A DNA stretch of 64,000 nt from Lantana camara (GCA_037501455.1 CM074859.1:91284894-91348893), one strand, 5' to 3'; positions 33,962-44,171 are shown, numbered from the stretch's first letter. The notes: generated by a model not told the origin, from the letters alone. A program made the numbers and translations.

Positions 33962-34830
33962 TAAATGATCATACCAAAAATATTCCCTGAACCCACCTAA
34001 TTGGTCCTTCCTCCTTAAACCTGCAACTCGAAACCAGAATATCTTGTTAATGTCCATAGGAAGAAGACGAAACTAGAAGAAGATGAAACTAGAAAAAATA
34101 ACATCTTGTTAATGTCCATGTGATGATGACGAAACCAGAAAAAATAACATTTTGTTAATATCCATGTGTAGAAGACGAGTTATAGTAAAAGTTGTATTAC
34201 TATTAGTTAAATGCGTCTTTATTAGTTGGATATTTCAGTCTAGAATCTGGACTCAAATCTTTGTACATTTTTAATTTCAGTCCAGAATCGGGATAAACTA
34301 AAATCTTGGCACATTTTTTATTTCAGTCCAGAATCTGGATAAACTCACGAACATTTTGGATAAACTCAAATCTTCACATATTTTTAATTTCAATCCACAA
34401 TCCGGATAAGCTCACGCCCATTTTGGATAACTCAAATCTTCACACATTTTTAATTTCAATCCACAATTTGGATAACCTCAAGCACATTTTGGATAAACTA
34501 AAATCTTCACACATTTTTAAGTTCAATCCACAATCCGAATAAACTCACGCATATTTTTAATCTCCGTCCAGATGGATAAACTCACATCTTCACACTTTTT
34601 TAATTCTAGTCCAAAATCCCAATAAACTCAAATTCACATATTTTAAATTTAGGTCAAAATCTTCACATATACTGAATCGTAGATATAGAACAAAATAAAC
34701 ACAAATAAATACCGTTCTACGCATCTGTCTTTGAACGTCATCATCCTTGGAGATCTTGAAGCTTTTGGTGTTCAAGTAGTAGTTGGCTCGCAGGTAAATT
34801 CTGAACTCGATAGCAATTCCTCTTCGTCTT
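33962..34830 (-). pseudogene. Third copy of exons 1-2 of the unknown gene
   Basis: The exon 1 copy (about 34828-34712) is the only one with ATG at the start (ATGGAAGACGAAGAG), but a one-base deletion shortly after shifts the frame. Later residues SKDDDVQRQMR are still readable. The exon 2 copy is near 34015-33970 (KEEGPIR). No further exons follow. Confidence 0.6.
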
Positions 34831-35559
34831 CCATTTTTCCCCCTTTCTTTCTCTAAGGTCTCTCTCGATGGTGATTTGTAGTTTCTGAAGTGTTTTTATT
34901 CTAGAAAATGCTTTTGAAATAGCCCAAAGTTATTGAGTTAGTATTAAATTACATTTATGCCCCTTATGTATTGAAACAATTACCAACACATTTTGTCAAT
35001 CTTTCGTGTTTTCTATTTGTAACAATTTCTGTCTGTCTTTCGTGTTTTCTATTTGTACCAATTTCTCCGATTTTTTTCACGTGGGCTACTCGTTCCTCCA
35101 AAAATTTTGCTTGGATTAATTTTCACATCCCGTGAATTTTTCCCAAAAAAATACCGTGCATTATTTCGTAAATCAAGTCTTTAATTAGTTTGATGTAATT
35201 TGGATAATGCTACAGCCTACAAAGAATTGGATTGTGATTGAATTGTCTTGATATCTTACTCGGTGTTAATCGTGTTTTTCTATATCAAAAGTAATTCGGT
35301 TGGACAAGAAACACGACCAACTTATAAATGTAATAAACACCTAGAAACTGCTGTTTACGTAACACCCTTTTCTCCATTTAAGTACTATTAAATTCATTTT
35401 GTGTAGTTTTATGCCATTATTGTACCTTATAGTGGTGAAATTTCCCATTTTCAAGTAAAATTCACTTCGAAATCAAAAACGAAGAAAATTGCGAAAATCG
35501 GGATTAATACGAATTTTTCGAAATCAAAATAAGCATTCAATGGTGAAACATCTTTGTTT

Positions 35560-35656
35560 TAACGTACACACCCCCAAGTGGCCAAAGAGATTCTAACCCG
35601 GGTCATTGTCATGAAAAAAGAACTCTTTATCCACTTGACCAACCATATTGGCCATT
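35560..35656 (-). mobile_element. Possible tRNA-derived SINE head
   Basis: On the minus strand TGGTCAAGTGG (A-box-like, about 35640) is followed by CGGGTTAGAATCTC (B-box-like, about 35600). The spacing suits a pol III promoter. No clear 3' end or target duplication was found. Confidence 0.35.
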
Positions 35657-35971
35657 AAACGGTGAAACACGAAGCTATGGAGTGGGATTATTTGGAAATG
35701 GAGCATGAATTATACTAAATGCATTAAATGAAAATGCATGGAATAAAGATGTGCATGGCATTTTGTGGAAATCATGAGAATCAAGTGAAGTAATTGCATG
35801 GAAAGGGCAAATTAAGTGTATGAGATTATTGCATGGAAGAGTGGAAATTATTACATAAAATACACCATTTATTGAAATGAAAATGAAGTTGCGGGGAGTA
35901 GCGGAAAAGTATGAACCTTGGTTTGGGATGGAACTTGATATAATATGCATGGAACTTGGTACAAATGGACT

Positions 35972-36103
35972 GGCTTGGGATCCTCTGTTATAAAATCATC
36001 TCCTGTTATGCTGTTGGATCTTTGACACGTATATGTAGGAATATCACATGCTTAATGGAGACTAATTTTTTGGGTTTGGGAATTTAACGCCCGTTTATCT
36101 CAC
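35972..36103 (+). repeat. Left terminal inverted repeat of the MULE
   Basis: It begins GGCTTGGGATCCTCTGTTAT and pairs with 42039-42169; TTAATGGAGACTAATTTTTT is identical in both. Confidence 0.92.
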
Positions 36104-36360
36104 CACATCCACAGAAACCAGAATTCCTCTTCCCTATTAATGGGTATGCCGTCCAAAAATGAAATTCTCCTCTTTCCGAATGGATTCTAAGTATTTGAAT
36201 TACTTTTTTCTCAACATGAATTAATCAATAATTAAAGAGGTCATAAAATAAAAGAAAAAATAAAAGGATTTCTAACAAACTTTAATTAATTTTGGTGTAA
36301 TCGAAAAATCCTCTCCGCTGAAAAAAAAAAATCTATGTAATCGGAAAATCCTCTCAGCAG
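36104..36360. other. MULE interior, AT-rich, no gene seen
   Basis: GTAATCGAAAAATCCTCTC and GTAATCGGAAAATCCTCTC form a short direct repeat (36297, 36337). Confidence 0.5.
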
Positions 36361-36507
36361 TCACATTTGTCTTTCCACCAAGTCGTCTCTTAGGTGTATC
36401 AGTAACTCCAATCACAAGATCCAACCGAAAATCAGACTCTTTCGACAAACCAACGTTGTCTCCGGTATTCTAAAGGGAAACTCCGACGAGCGCGTGGTGG
36501 TGCAGGT
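36361..36507 (-). pseudogene. Subtilase gene fragment, 3' part (captured)
   Basis: The minus strand continues the piece at 41587-41922 across the Copia insertion. Readable in alternating frames: HTTR-type junction (TTRSSEF, family form TTRSPEFLGL), then NTGDNVGLSKESDF and DLVIGV-DT. The last is the catalytic-Asp motif of plant S8 proteases (family form VIGVIDTGI), here lacking the Gly and next residues (DTPKRR). One extra base and a stop lie between the segments. The fragment ends about 36361, far short of the His and Ser regions. Confidence 0.8.
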
Positions 36508-36693
36508 TGTTAAGATTAATGGAAACGATGGGGGAAGAACTGTTTAGTGTATTCATTTTCTCTTCTGTACAAAGTATACAAAGATACAGAGATAAATAGG
36601 AGGGCAACCCTAATCTAAGGTTAATTACACGTTAAGCCTATAAGGAAAGGCAATCAATCAAAATCTTTCCAATAATACAAGGAATATCCGACA
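36508..36693 (-). repeat. 3' LTR of Copia C
   Basis: TGTTAAGATTAATGG...ATATCCGACA, 186 bp. It is preceded on the minus strand by the polypurine tract GAGGGGGAG (about 36694-36702). Confidence 0.95.
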
Positions 36694-36700
36694 CTCCCCC

Positions 36701-37003
36701 TCAAGTTGGATCATGGGGATCGAGCATGTTCAACTTGGATAAAAGTCTATGGAAGGCTTGACTGCTCACAGCTTTGGTTAAGATATCTGCCAGCTGGTCT
36801 TCTGATTTCACAAACGGGAGTTTGATTATCCCAGCCTCGATTTTCTCTTTGATGAAGTGCCGATCGACCTCCACGTGCTTTGTTCGGTCATGTTGAACCG
36901 GATTGTGGGAGATACTTATGGTTGTTTTGTTGTCACAAAACAATTCAACCGTTTCATCTATAGGGAAGCCAATTTCAGCAAGTAGCTTCCGGATCCATAG
37001 CAC
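36701..37003 (-). pseudogene. pol: Copia C RNase H, C-terminal part
   Basis: WIRKLLAEIGFPI, LFCDNKTTISISHNPVQHDR and TKHVEVDRHFIKEKI match the end of Copia RNase H, and QLADILTKAVSSQAF is the conserved terminus. It is separated from the preceding piece by a stop at 37065 after WRSKK. It ends 8 bp from the LTR, so pol overlaps the polypurine tract. Confidence 0.88.
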
Positions 37004-37066
37004 TTCTGCAATGCCCCGAGCTATGCCCCTGAATTCTGCCTCAGCACTGGAAAGGGCTACTACCTT

Positions 37067-37576
37067 TTATTTCTTGCTACGCCAGGTGACCAGGTTTCCT
37101 CCTACAAATGTGAAGTATCCAGATATGGATCGTCTGTCTATGATGCTTCCTGCCCAGTCAGCATCTGTGTAGGCAGATATCCGAGAATGACCATTCTTAG
37201 CGAATAGTAGTCCTCGTCCCGGTGAACCTTTCAAGTACCTCAGGATCCTCATTACCGCTTCCATGTGCTCCTTGCCGGGGTTGTGCATGAACTGACTCAC
37301 AACACTTACGGCGTATGCAATATCCGGTCTGGTATGAGCTAAATAAATTAGTTTGCCCACTAATCTCTGGTATCGTTCCTTGTCGGTAGGTGCCTGATCC
37401 GAAGAAATTCCCAAGCGGAGGTTCTGCGCCATCGGGGTGTCTACTGGTTTACAATCAACCAGTCCAACTTCTACTAGCAGATCCAGGATATACTTCCGTT
37501 GTGAGATAAGGATACCCTGATCAGATCTCATTACCTCAATACCGAGAAAGTATCGTAGGTTGCCGAGATTTTTCAT
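37067..37576 (-). pseudogene. pol: Copia C RT thumb and RNase H start
   Basis: MKNLGNLRYFLGIEV, LIYLAHTRPDIAYAVSVVSQ and YTDADWAGSIIDRRSISGYF are the RT connection and first RNase H Asp. A stop follows WRSKK where the K-Q/K-V sequence should continue. It is out of frame with the YVDD piece. Confidence 0.88.
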
Positions 37577-37577
37577 C

Positions 37578-38434
37578 TCAAACTCTTGTGATAGGTTCTT
37601 TCTGAAGTGTGGCTATCTCTTCCTCATCATTTCCCGTTATCACCATATCATCTACATAAATAATCAGTAGAGTGACGGGATCATTCTTCTTTTTGATGAA
37701 TAGGGAGTGATCGGAGTTGCTTTGTGAGTACCCGTACTTGGCCATAGCTAGGGTGAACCTTCCAAACCACGCTCGGGGTGATTGTTTGAGTCCGTAGAGA
37801 GACTTTTCAACCTGCACACAGTGTCTCGCTCTTCCTGTTTTTCGAATCCAGGTGGGAGATCCATGTATACCTCCTCCTCAAGGTCCCCGTGTAGGAAGGC
37901 ATTTTTTACATCAAACTGATGTAGGGGCCACTCAAAGTTAGCTGCTATGGACAATAGTACCCTGATAGTATCAAGCTTCGCCACTAGAGAGAATGTCTCA
38001 GTATAGTCGATCTCGTATGTTTGAGAGTATCCCTTAGCCACTAGTCGGGCTTTGTACCTCTCGATCGTGCCATCCATCCGGTGTTTGATATTGTAGACCC
38101 ACTTACAGCCGACTGATTTCTTCTCTGCTGGAAGGGGACACACTTCCCATGTATTGTTTTTTTCTAGGGCTTTGATCTCTTCTTCCATTGCTTTTTTCCG
38201 CAACGGGTTTTCAGTTGCTTCCCGGATGGTCTTGGGGATCTCTTGGGAGTAAAGAGCATGGACGAAGGCTCGGAGTTGGGGTGAAGGGTTTGAGATCACC
38301 TGATTTACCACGGGGTATCTGGATCTGCCCTTGATCACAGGACTGTACCTGTTTAGCGGAATGCCCCTGTTTCTCCTGGGAGGTAAAGTATATGTACCAT
38401 GTATGGAAACAGGAGATTCAGAGTTACTAACCAC
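37578..38434 (-). pseudogene. pol: Copia C reverse transcriptase
   Basis: The first part (38434-37748) has [38 protein letters not shown] (family form FSPV) and [19 protein letters not shown] frameshift near 37810 moves the reading to 37817-37578 with [13 protein letters not shown] and the catalytic YVDDMVITGND. RT copies element RNA into DNA. With the shift in its middle this copy is inactive. Confidence 0.9.
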
Positions 38435-38539
38435 AGGGATACTCGCAGCCGGGGGTTGTTCCTCTGAGGTGGGTGAGAGAGATGGATCTTGAACTTGAGT
38501 TTGGGTGTTCTGTGGGATATACTCATGTAGTGGTTCTAG

Positions 38540-39007
38540 CTAATCACACATGCAGTTCATTCCTTCACTTGTATCATTCTCCCCCTGAAGGGATGTATTG
38601 GATTCCGGCTGAAAAAAGTACTCTGTTTCCACAAAATCAACATCCATGGTAATATAGTGCCGGTTCGCGAGCGGATCATAGCAATGGTAACCCTTCTGGG
38701 TAGGGTTAAAGCCAAGGAAGACACATCGGGTTGTACATGGATCGAGTTTGGTCCGTAGATGCTTTGGAGTGTGTACGAAGGCAACACACCCAAAGACCCG
38801 AGGTGTGAGCAGAAGCACTGAGGGGATGGAGTGGAATTTCCTGAGTGAGTCCAATGGGGTCTCCAAATGTAGGGCTTGTGTGGGCAAGCGATTCATAACA
38901 TACACAGCTGTAGCTACAGCCTCGGCCCAGTGGGTGGTTAGTACGTGGGCCTCAAACAGGAAGGCCCTGGCACTCTCCAGTATGTATCGATTCTTCCGTT
39001 CCGCCAC
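38540..39007 (-). pseudogene. pol: Copia C integrase core, C-terminal part
   Basis: AERKNRYILESARAFL contains the catalytic Glu; THWAEAVATAVYVMNRLPT and VFGCVAFVHTPKHLRTKLD follow. It stops at TAG about 38540, before the variable linker to RT. The part with the second catalytic Asp (N-D-NGGEF, about 39090-39120) is in the preceding region across a stop. Confidence 0.87.
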
Positions 39008-39145
39008 CCCATTTTGTTGAGGAGTGTGTGGACAAGAAGTTTCGTGGATGATCCCGTTCTGAGAGAAGAAGTCTCGAAGGTTCAGATTGATGAATTCTCC
39101 TCCGTTATCATTGCGTAGGACTTTGATCAGGGTGGAGAACTGAGT

Positions 39146-39730
39146 TTAGATCATCTGAGAGAAGTTCTTGATTATGCCTGGAGTATCAGATTTATGATTC
39201 ACAAAATAAATCCAAGTGAATCTTGTGAAATCGTCAACGAATATAATAAACCATCGATATTTGGACTCAATATGGCTCGGAACCGGTCCCCACACATCAG
39301 AATGTACTAACTCAAAGGGTAATGTTGCTTTATTCATCGAACTCGGGAATAAAGTTCGGTGGCTTTTAGCAAGTACACAAGTTTTGCAATTCAAATTACT
39401 TGATGCAGAAATTAACTTTGGAAACAACTGTTTCATATATTGAAGGGAAGGATCCCCGAGCCGCCGATGTCATAGCCATAACTGTCTGTCAGTACTGCCG
39501 TGTGCTAGGAAGCTTGACCCCATTTGTGAGATATCTTTGATATAATATAATCCATCTCTCTCAATACCACGCCCAATGATCGCCCAGGTACGAATATCCT
39601 GTAAGAGGCAAAAAGAAGGAAACATCAGCGCAGCGCAGTTAAGTTCTTTAGAGATTTGGCTAACAGAAAGTATTTTTGTAGTGAGAGAGGGGACTACAAG
39701 ACAGTGAGATAAATTCAAACTTTTTGTCAT
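39146..39730 (-). pseudogene. pol: Copia C GAG-pre-integrase and integrase start
   Basis: 39730-39470 is the end of the protease/linker. A TGA replaces Trp in RQLWLW-HRRLG. 39436-39146 has NCKTCVLAKSHRTLF (zinc-binding Cys) and LVHSDVWGPVPSH with the first catalytic Asp, then FVDDFTRFTWIY. The protease active site DSGATDHM is further upstream at about 39835-39858. Confidence 0.85.
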
Positions 39731-39987
39731 GCTAATATTTCCCGCCCCGTGACCGGATAAGAGTGACCATTTGCATTTATCACAGCATTTTTTCGAGGAG
39801 TGGTAGGGGGTTGAATATCTTGGGTGTTGTTTGTCATGTGGTCCGTGGCTCCTGAATCAAGTAGCCATTCACAATTAACTTAAGAAATATTACAAGAATA
39901 AACTTGGGCTATAGGAGTGGTATGCACTTGGGTTGGCCTATTCTCCTCTATTTTCCCAAAAACAAGCCCACAACCCTTTTTATAATC

Positions 39988-40467
39988 TCACCCATTAATT
40001 CCCAAGTTATCATTCCCAAGCCCACTTACGTCATTAATTCCCAAGGCATCATTTCCTAGCCCACTAACTTGTTTAATTCCCAAATTATCATTTCCTAGCC
40101 CACTATCACCCAAATTATTAATTCCCAAATCCTTATCCCCAATATCACGTCTTTTATTCCAGCCGCCTCCAAGAATTTGAGTAAGTTCTGTCTTACCAAA
40201 GTTGTCGTTACTGCAGGTGGAGTGGCTGGCGTTATCACCGCTGACGCCAGTTGGGTGACCGGCGTTGTTGCCACTGTTGGTGTTCGGGAAAAGCCCTCCG
40301 GATGCTCCTCGAGCAACCGCTACTCGTCCCGTTTGTCCTGTTTCTCCGGCGGGATAAGTGCTACCACCGCCGGTTTGGTGTTGTCCGGCGGCGCCGCCGC
40401 CTCCCGAGTTCCCCGCCGCCCTCTTCTTCGCCTGATACTCGAACCACCACACCGGGTAGCCCACCAC
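39988..40467 (-). pseudogene. gag: Copia C gag C-terminal region
   Basis: A Gly/Asn-rich, low-complexity stretch with repeated LGNDNLGIN-like units. It begins at a CX2C-less segment (WWFEYQAKKRAAG). It is shifted relative to the gag core at 40504-41331, where the frame reaches a stop after KLKCSV. Confidence 0.75.
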
Positions 40468-40503
40468 TTCAAAGCACGTTTCCTTTGTATGCTTTGTCCC
40501 TCC

Positions 40504-41331
40504 TCATACTGAACATTTTAGCTTGGGGCCATTGTTGTTTTTCTTTGGGTTTTTGTTCTCGCGGGATGATGAGCTCGTCTCTGACCGCATCTTGGCCACA
40601 ACTCCGACACCACCACCGGGAAGAGAATCTATCATGGCGGTGAGCCGCCGATCCTCCCGTCGGATTGCGTTGTAGGCCTCTTCCAAAGTGGGTAACTGTT
40701 GTGCTTTGAGCAGATCTCTTTTTACTGGGTCAAATTTCCCGTCTAAGCCCCACAAGAAAGCAAAAACCCTGTCTTCTTGTTTCTCCAAATTATAGGTTTT
40801 CCGGTCATCGGCACATTTCATTGGTTGTGGCTGTCGGAAATCAATTTCTCGCCAAATTCCCTGTATCGTCCGATAGTAATGGTCCACGGTCATTCCGGCC
40901 TGATTTGTCTGATAGGCTCGCTGTTTCAATTCATATAATTTCAGTTTATCTCCTCCGTCGTGGTAAGTTGCTTTAATTTCATCCCACAATTCTTTCGCGT
41001 TTGGGCAAAGAACGAATTGTGCGGCGATTTCTGGCTCCATTGAATTCAGTATCAGGCTACGAACAGATCCGTCTGTCTGTTCCCAAGCTTCGTATCCAGC
41101 ATCTTCTGGGTCAGGGGACACCGTCTTTCCGGTGATGTATCCCATTCTTCCTCGGTCGAGTAACACCAACTGTACGGTTCTCGACCAAAGAGCATAATCG
41201 TTGTCGTTCAGTTTTACGTTGATGGTTGTTGTGTTGGTGGTTTCGGGTTGTTTGTGCCGGAGAAGTTCTGCCATTTGTGCAAGGAAATCCATCGGCACAG
41301 TGGCAAGATCGGTGGTTTTGGGTGATTCCAT
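40504..41331 (-). CDS. gag: Copia C gag core (UBN2-type)
   Basis: 275 codons from ATG at 41331, about 65 bp after the primer site. It has an N-terminal DUF4219-like segment (NYALWSRTVQLVL-type, here NDYALWSRTVQLVLLDRG) and a UBN2 capsid domain (AKELWDEIKATYHDGG, FAFLWGLDGKFDPVKRDLL). It ends shortly before the expected zinc knuckle (KLKCSV), where a frameshift is likely. It forms the element's particle. Confidence 0.88.
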   Translation of the reverse strand: MESPKTTDLATVPMDFLAQMAELLRHKQPETTNTTTINVKLNDNDYALWSRTVQLVLLDRGRMGYITGKTVSPDPEDAGYEAWEQTDGSVRSLILNSMEPEIAAQFVLCPNAKELWDEIKATYHDGGDKLKLYELKQRAYQTNQAGMTVDHYYRTIQGIWREIDFRQPQPMKCADDRKTYNLEKQEDRVFAFLWGLDGKFDPVKRDLLKAQQLPTLEEAYNAIRREDRRLTAMIDSLPGGGVGVVAKMRSETSSSSRENKNPKKNNNGPKLKCSV

Positions 41332-41395
41332 AGAAAGGTAGATGATGAAGCGAGGTACTCGAATCCTTATTGGATTGAGACCTGCTCTGATACCA

Positions 41396-41581
41396 TGTTA
41401 AGATTAATGGAAACGATGGGGGAAGAATTGTTTAGTGTATTCATTTTCTCTTATGTACAAAGTATACAAAGATACAGAGATAAATAGGAGGGCAACCCTA
41501 ATCTAAGGCTAATTACACGTTAAGCCTATAAGGAAAGGCAATCAATCAAAATCTTTCCAATAATACAAGGAATATCCGACG
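41396..41581 (-). repeat. 5' LTR of Copia C with adjoining primer site
   Basis: It matches 36508-36693 except at 4 of 186 positions. On the minus strand TGGTATCAGAGCAGG (41395-41381) follows without spacing and is complementary to initiator Met tRNA. Confidence 0.95.
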
Positions 41582-41586
41582 CAGGT

Positions 41587-41922
41587 GCCTTACTTGCACA
41601 GGAATCACCAATATAATCCCAGGTAAGCTCTCCAACTTTTGACTTTTGAGCTTCGGAAACAGAGAACCTGGCGGGAAACCCATGAAATAAGGCATCATAA
41701 GAGTGAATGACTCGGCTGGTATCAGTGGAATATTATGACCAGTAGTCGGAAAGGGATCTCACTGAAGACTAGTACTAGTTTATGTGAATTGGAAAAATGG
41801 AGGGTTTTGCGTTATGTTGGACTGGGATTATTAAGTGTTTTCTTTGACGCAGTTGTTGAATTGCTGGAGCGGGGAGTATTAACTTGTGACAGAAATTTGT
41901 GACTGGAGGTTAGGGCTGCCAT
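41587..41922 (-). pseudogene. Subtilase gene fragment, 5' part (captured in MULE)
   Basis: From ATG at 41922 the minus strand reads, over shifting frames, a plant subtilase N terminus. VQHNAKPSIFPIH is the start of the mature propeptide; RVIHSYDALFHGFPARFSVS is the Inhibitor_I9 core (family form YDTVFHGFSA); LPGIILVIPVQVRHLH is its end. Subtilases are secreted serine proteases and I9 is their inhibitory propeptide. Damage: stops after IHIN and DYWS, and a 7-bp tandem duplication (CTTTTGA twice, 41636-41649) that shifts the frame. No introns are seen, as in many plant subtilase genes. Identification is confident; the source gene is unknown. Confidence 0.85.
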
Positions 41923-42038
41923 TGATGGTGGATTGGAGCTTGAAAATCTAACAACTTTCAGACATGAGCTTTTGAGAAAATGGGGAAGAAAACTTTTGTT
42001 TTTCTGTGGATGGGTTTAGAGAGAGATGAAAGAAAGTA

Positions 42039-42169
42039 GTGAGATAAACGGACGTTAAATTCCCAAACCCAAAAAATTAGTCTCCATTAAGCATGTGATA
42101 TTCCCATGTCAAAGATCCAATGGCATAACAGGAGATGAAATAGGATTTTATAACAGGGGATCCCAAGCC
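42039..42169 (-). repeat. Right terminal inverted repeat of the MULE
   Basis: The reverse complement starts GGCTTGGGATCCCCTGTTAT and pairs with 35972-36103. Confidence 0.92.
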
Positions 42170-42369
42170 AAATGGACTTCGCATGGAATTGCAGTTTACT
42201 TGGTTGCATTAATTTCATGGAAATGCACTTGTACATTCACTTCAGCATTTTTTAAACAATGCATTACCGACCGCGAATTCGTGTTCTGGGTTGAAATTTT
42301 AGATGCGGATTAAGGCTTTTTTTTTTCCTAAATTTTTTTTGGGGAATATAAATATTAGTCCAACTCTAA

Positions 42370-43780
42370 ATACAAGATTACATTGCAGTATTCAAGACTC
42401 ATTGGGAGCCCCCGTCCCGTTTTCCGTTCTTCTTTGGGTAAGAGCTATACAAGACGATTTTCAACGCTAAATCGACATCAATTCCCAATTTTTCCTGGTC
42501 GCGCCCGTGACTGCGTGTTGCAGTCGTGTAGCAGGGCTTCCAGCCCCTTTTTTCCTCCATAACAAGAAGCAGTAGAGGCATGAATTAAGGCAACAAGTAT
42601 AGCAATTAAGGCAACAAATGGGGCATAAAAACTCAGCTAAATCGTCCCCAAAACATCACACACGCACACGCAAGGACATGGAAGCAAATCTGTCACATAT
42701 TTCCCAAAAACTCACAGCAGCCAAGAAGGATCAAGAAGCAGTAATTTCACACAAAAATTGGACATATATTTGTATAAATGAAAGTCCTAAGAGCATACTT
42801 CATGCATTAATTCAAGATATAAGGTAAAGAGGGCATGAATTCATCAGAAAATGGCATATAACCTAACTATTCATCAAGTTCATCATATAATGCTCAAATC
42901 AGGCTCAAAATCTGAAATCCAAGGATTAAAATGACCACAATTGAATGGAGAAAACAATCATAAATTTACCTCTTAAATATGATGTGGTTTGGTTGAGATT
43001 TGAGCTCAAAATCTCTTAAAATGAATAGTAGTGGGAATAGTGATGAAATCTCCAAAGGGCTGCAAATTTCTCTTCCTTGTGCTGGCTGAAAATGGGAGTG
43101 TATAGGGTGATAGAGCATTGATTTGGGGTTAATTAGAGCCAAACCATAGTTAATTTGGTTAGGTATAGATTAGGTTATGATTAAAATGGCTAAGGGTGGC
43201 AATCCTGCGGACGCAGCCTGTTTCGGTTGGATTTCGAAGGTCCAAACGACTTAGAAAAAATATAAAGCTTGTTTCATTAAATCCAAATCTTCGATACGAG
43301 TTCAATGGAGGTGACGGAACTCGAATCCAAGTTCCCCGAGCTCAAGTTATGCCGGCCGGAACCGGAGGTACGCTAAATGCTCCTTAGCCCCCGTTTTGGT
43401 CCCGTCTCCAAAATAAAAATCGTTAACACACCACACAAGATCGAAAACATGAAACGAGTACATATACATGTTCATAACACATAAATCTAGCACATACTCA
43501 ATTTACACGAAAATCGGAATTCAAATCATATAGAAACGGCACGCGATCAGAACACTTAAGTACATAACATCCAAGAATCATTTAAACTTCATAATTCAAT
43601 TATAAAATTAAATTCCATTTTAAGATATTAATTAAAAAGTAACGAAATAAAACTAATTAAAATGATTAATTAGAATTATAATTATTATAAACAATTGATT
43701 ACATAATTAATTAATTTAAACGCACAATTACGTAAACACATACGTCATACTTATACAACTGAAAAACTCGGGGCGTTACA
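42370..43780 (+). repeat. Truncated LTR related to the 45-49 kb solo LTR
   Basis: It ends ACTCGGGGCGTTACA and shares ordered landmarks with 47190-49439 (TTCCCCGAGCTCAAGTTATG, the CACGAAAATCGGAATT region). The 5' end is missing or unrecognisable. Open frames inside (for example 43196-43387) are not supported as genes. Confidence 0.5.
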
Positions 43781-44171
43781 TTCCTTCTCTATCTCTTTAA
43801 TTTAGTTTTATTTAATTTCAATTATGAAACTAATATCTACTATTTTAGTTTAGATTTATTCTTAATTTTTAGATTATATTTATGGATTCTTGATTGAGAT
43901 TATATGAATATGAGCAATGGCGACTTCAAATGAAGCCGTAGGGGGGTCATTTGACCCCACTAACATTTTTACCTCAATTATAATTTTTTAGTATTTAAGA
44001 TGTAATATCTTGTTAATATATATAATTGTAATTTTTTGACCCCATATAAGAATGAAAAAAATTGTTATTGACCCTAATGTTTAAAATAAAATTTATTATG
44101 TTATATAAATTAAATAGATTAATACAAAAATTTGTACCGGTCAATATTTCAGTGAGATTCTTTATTACTTC
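43781..44171. other. AT-rich intergenic DNA
   Basis: No feature was recognised; there are several direct TTGACCC-type short repeats. Confidence 0.5.

Larger units (their letters stand above)
30635..35320. repeat. Three tandem ~1.55 kb units (promoter, exons 1-2, intron)
   Basis: TTATTGTCCACTTC begins units at 30635, 32178 and 33763 (spacing 1543 and 1585); the last ends near 35320 (AAGAAACACGA). Each carries exon 2-like, minisatellite, exon 1-like and upstream sequence in the same order on the minus strand. The units are clearly similar but diverged by substitutions and short indels, so the duplication is not recent. Confidence 0.88.
36508..41581 (-). mobile_element. Short-LTR Copia retrotransposon C, TSD CAGGT
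   Basis: The 186-bp LTRs (36508-36693, 41396-41581) differ at 4 positions. CAGGT flanks both sides (36503-36507, 41582-41586). Primer site, gag, protease, integrase, RT, RNase H and polypurine tract follow in Copia order on the minus strand, broken by several stops and shifts. The lineage (Ale/Ivana type) is not resolved. It is inserted in the subtilase fragment of the MULE, so it is younger than the capture. Confidence 0.95.
35972..42169. mobile_element. Mutator-like element (Pack-MULE), TSD AAATGGACT
   Basis: Terminal inverted repeats of about 131 bp, 35972-36103 and 42039-42169, both start GGCTTGGGATCC reading inward and match closely except for short indels. The 9-bp direct repeat AAATGGACT flanks them (35963-35971, 42170-42178), which is diagnostic of Mutator transposition. 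It encodes no transposase; the interior is about 850 bp of AT-rich and subtilase-derived DNA plus a 5 kb Copia insertion. Transposition would have needed an autonomous MULE elsewhere. Confidence 0.92.

Noticed and set aside
35963..42178. Inverted repeats as a simple inverted duplication caused by Copia C
   Set aside because: Copia C has its own LTRs and CAGGT duplication inside; the outer repeats have a 9-bp direct duplication, which fits a Mutator-like element.
43196..43387. 63-codon open frame
   Set aside because: It lies in an eroded LTR whose relatives (near 26000 and 49000) do not keep the frame.
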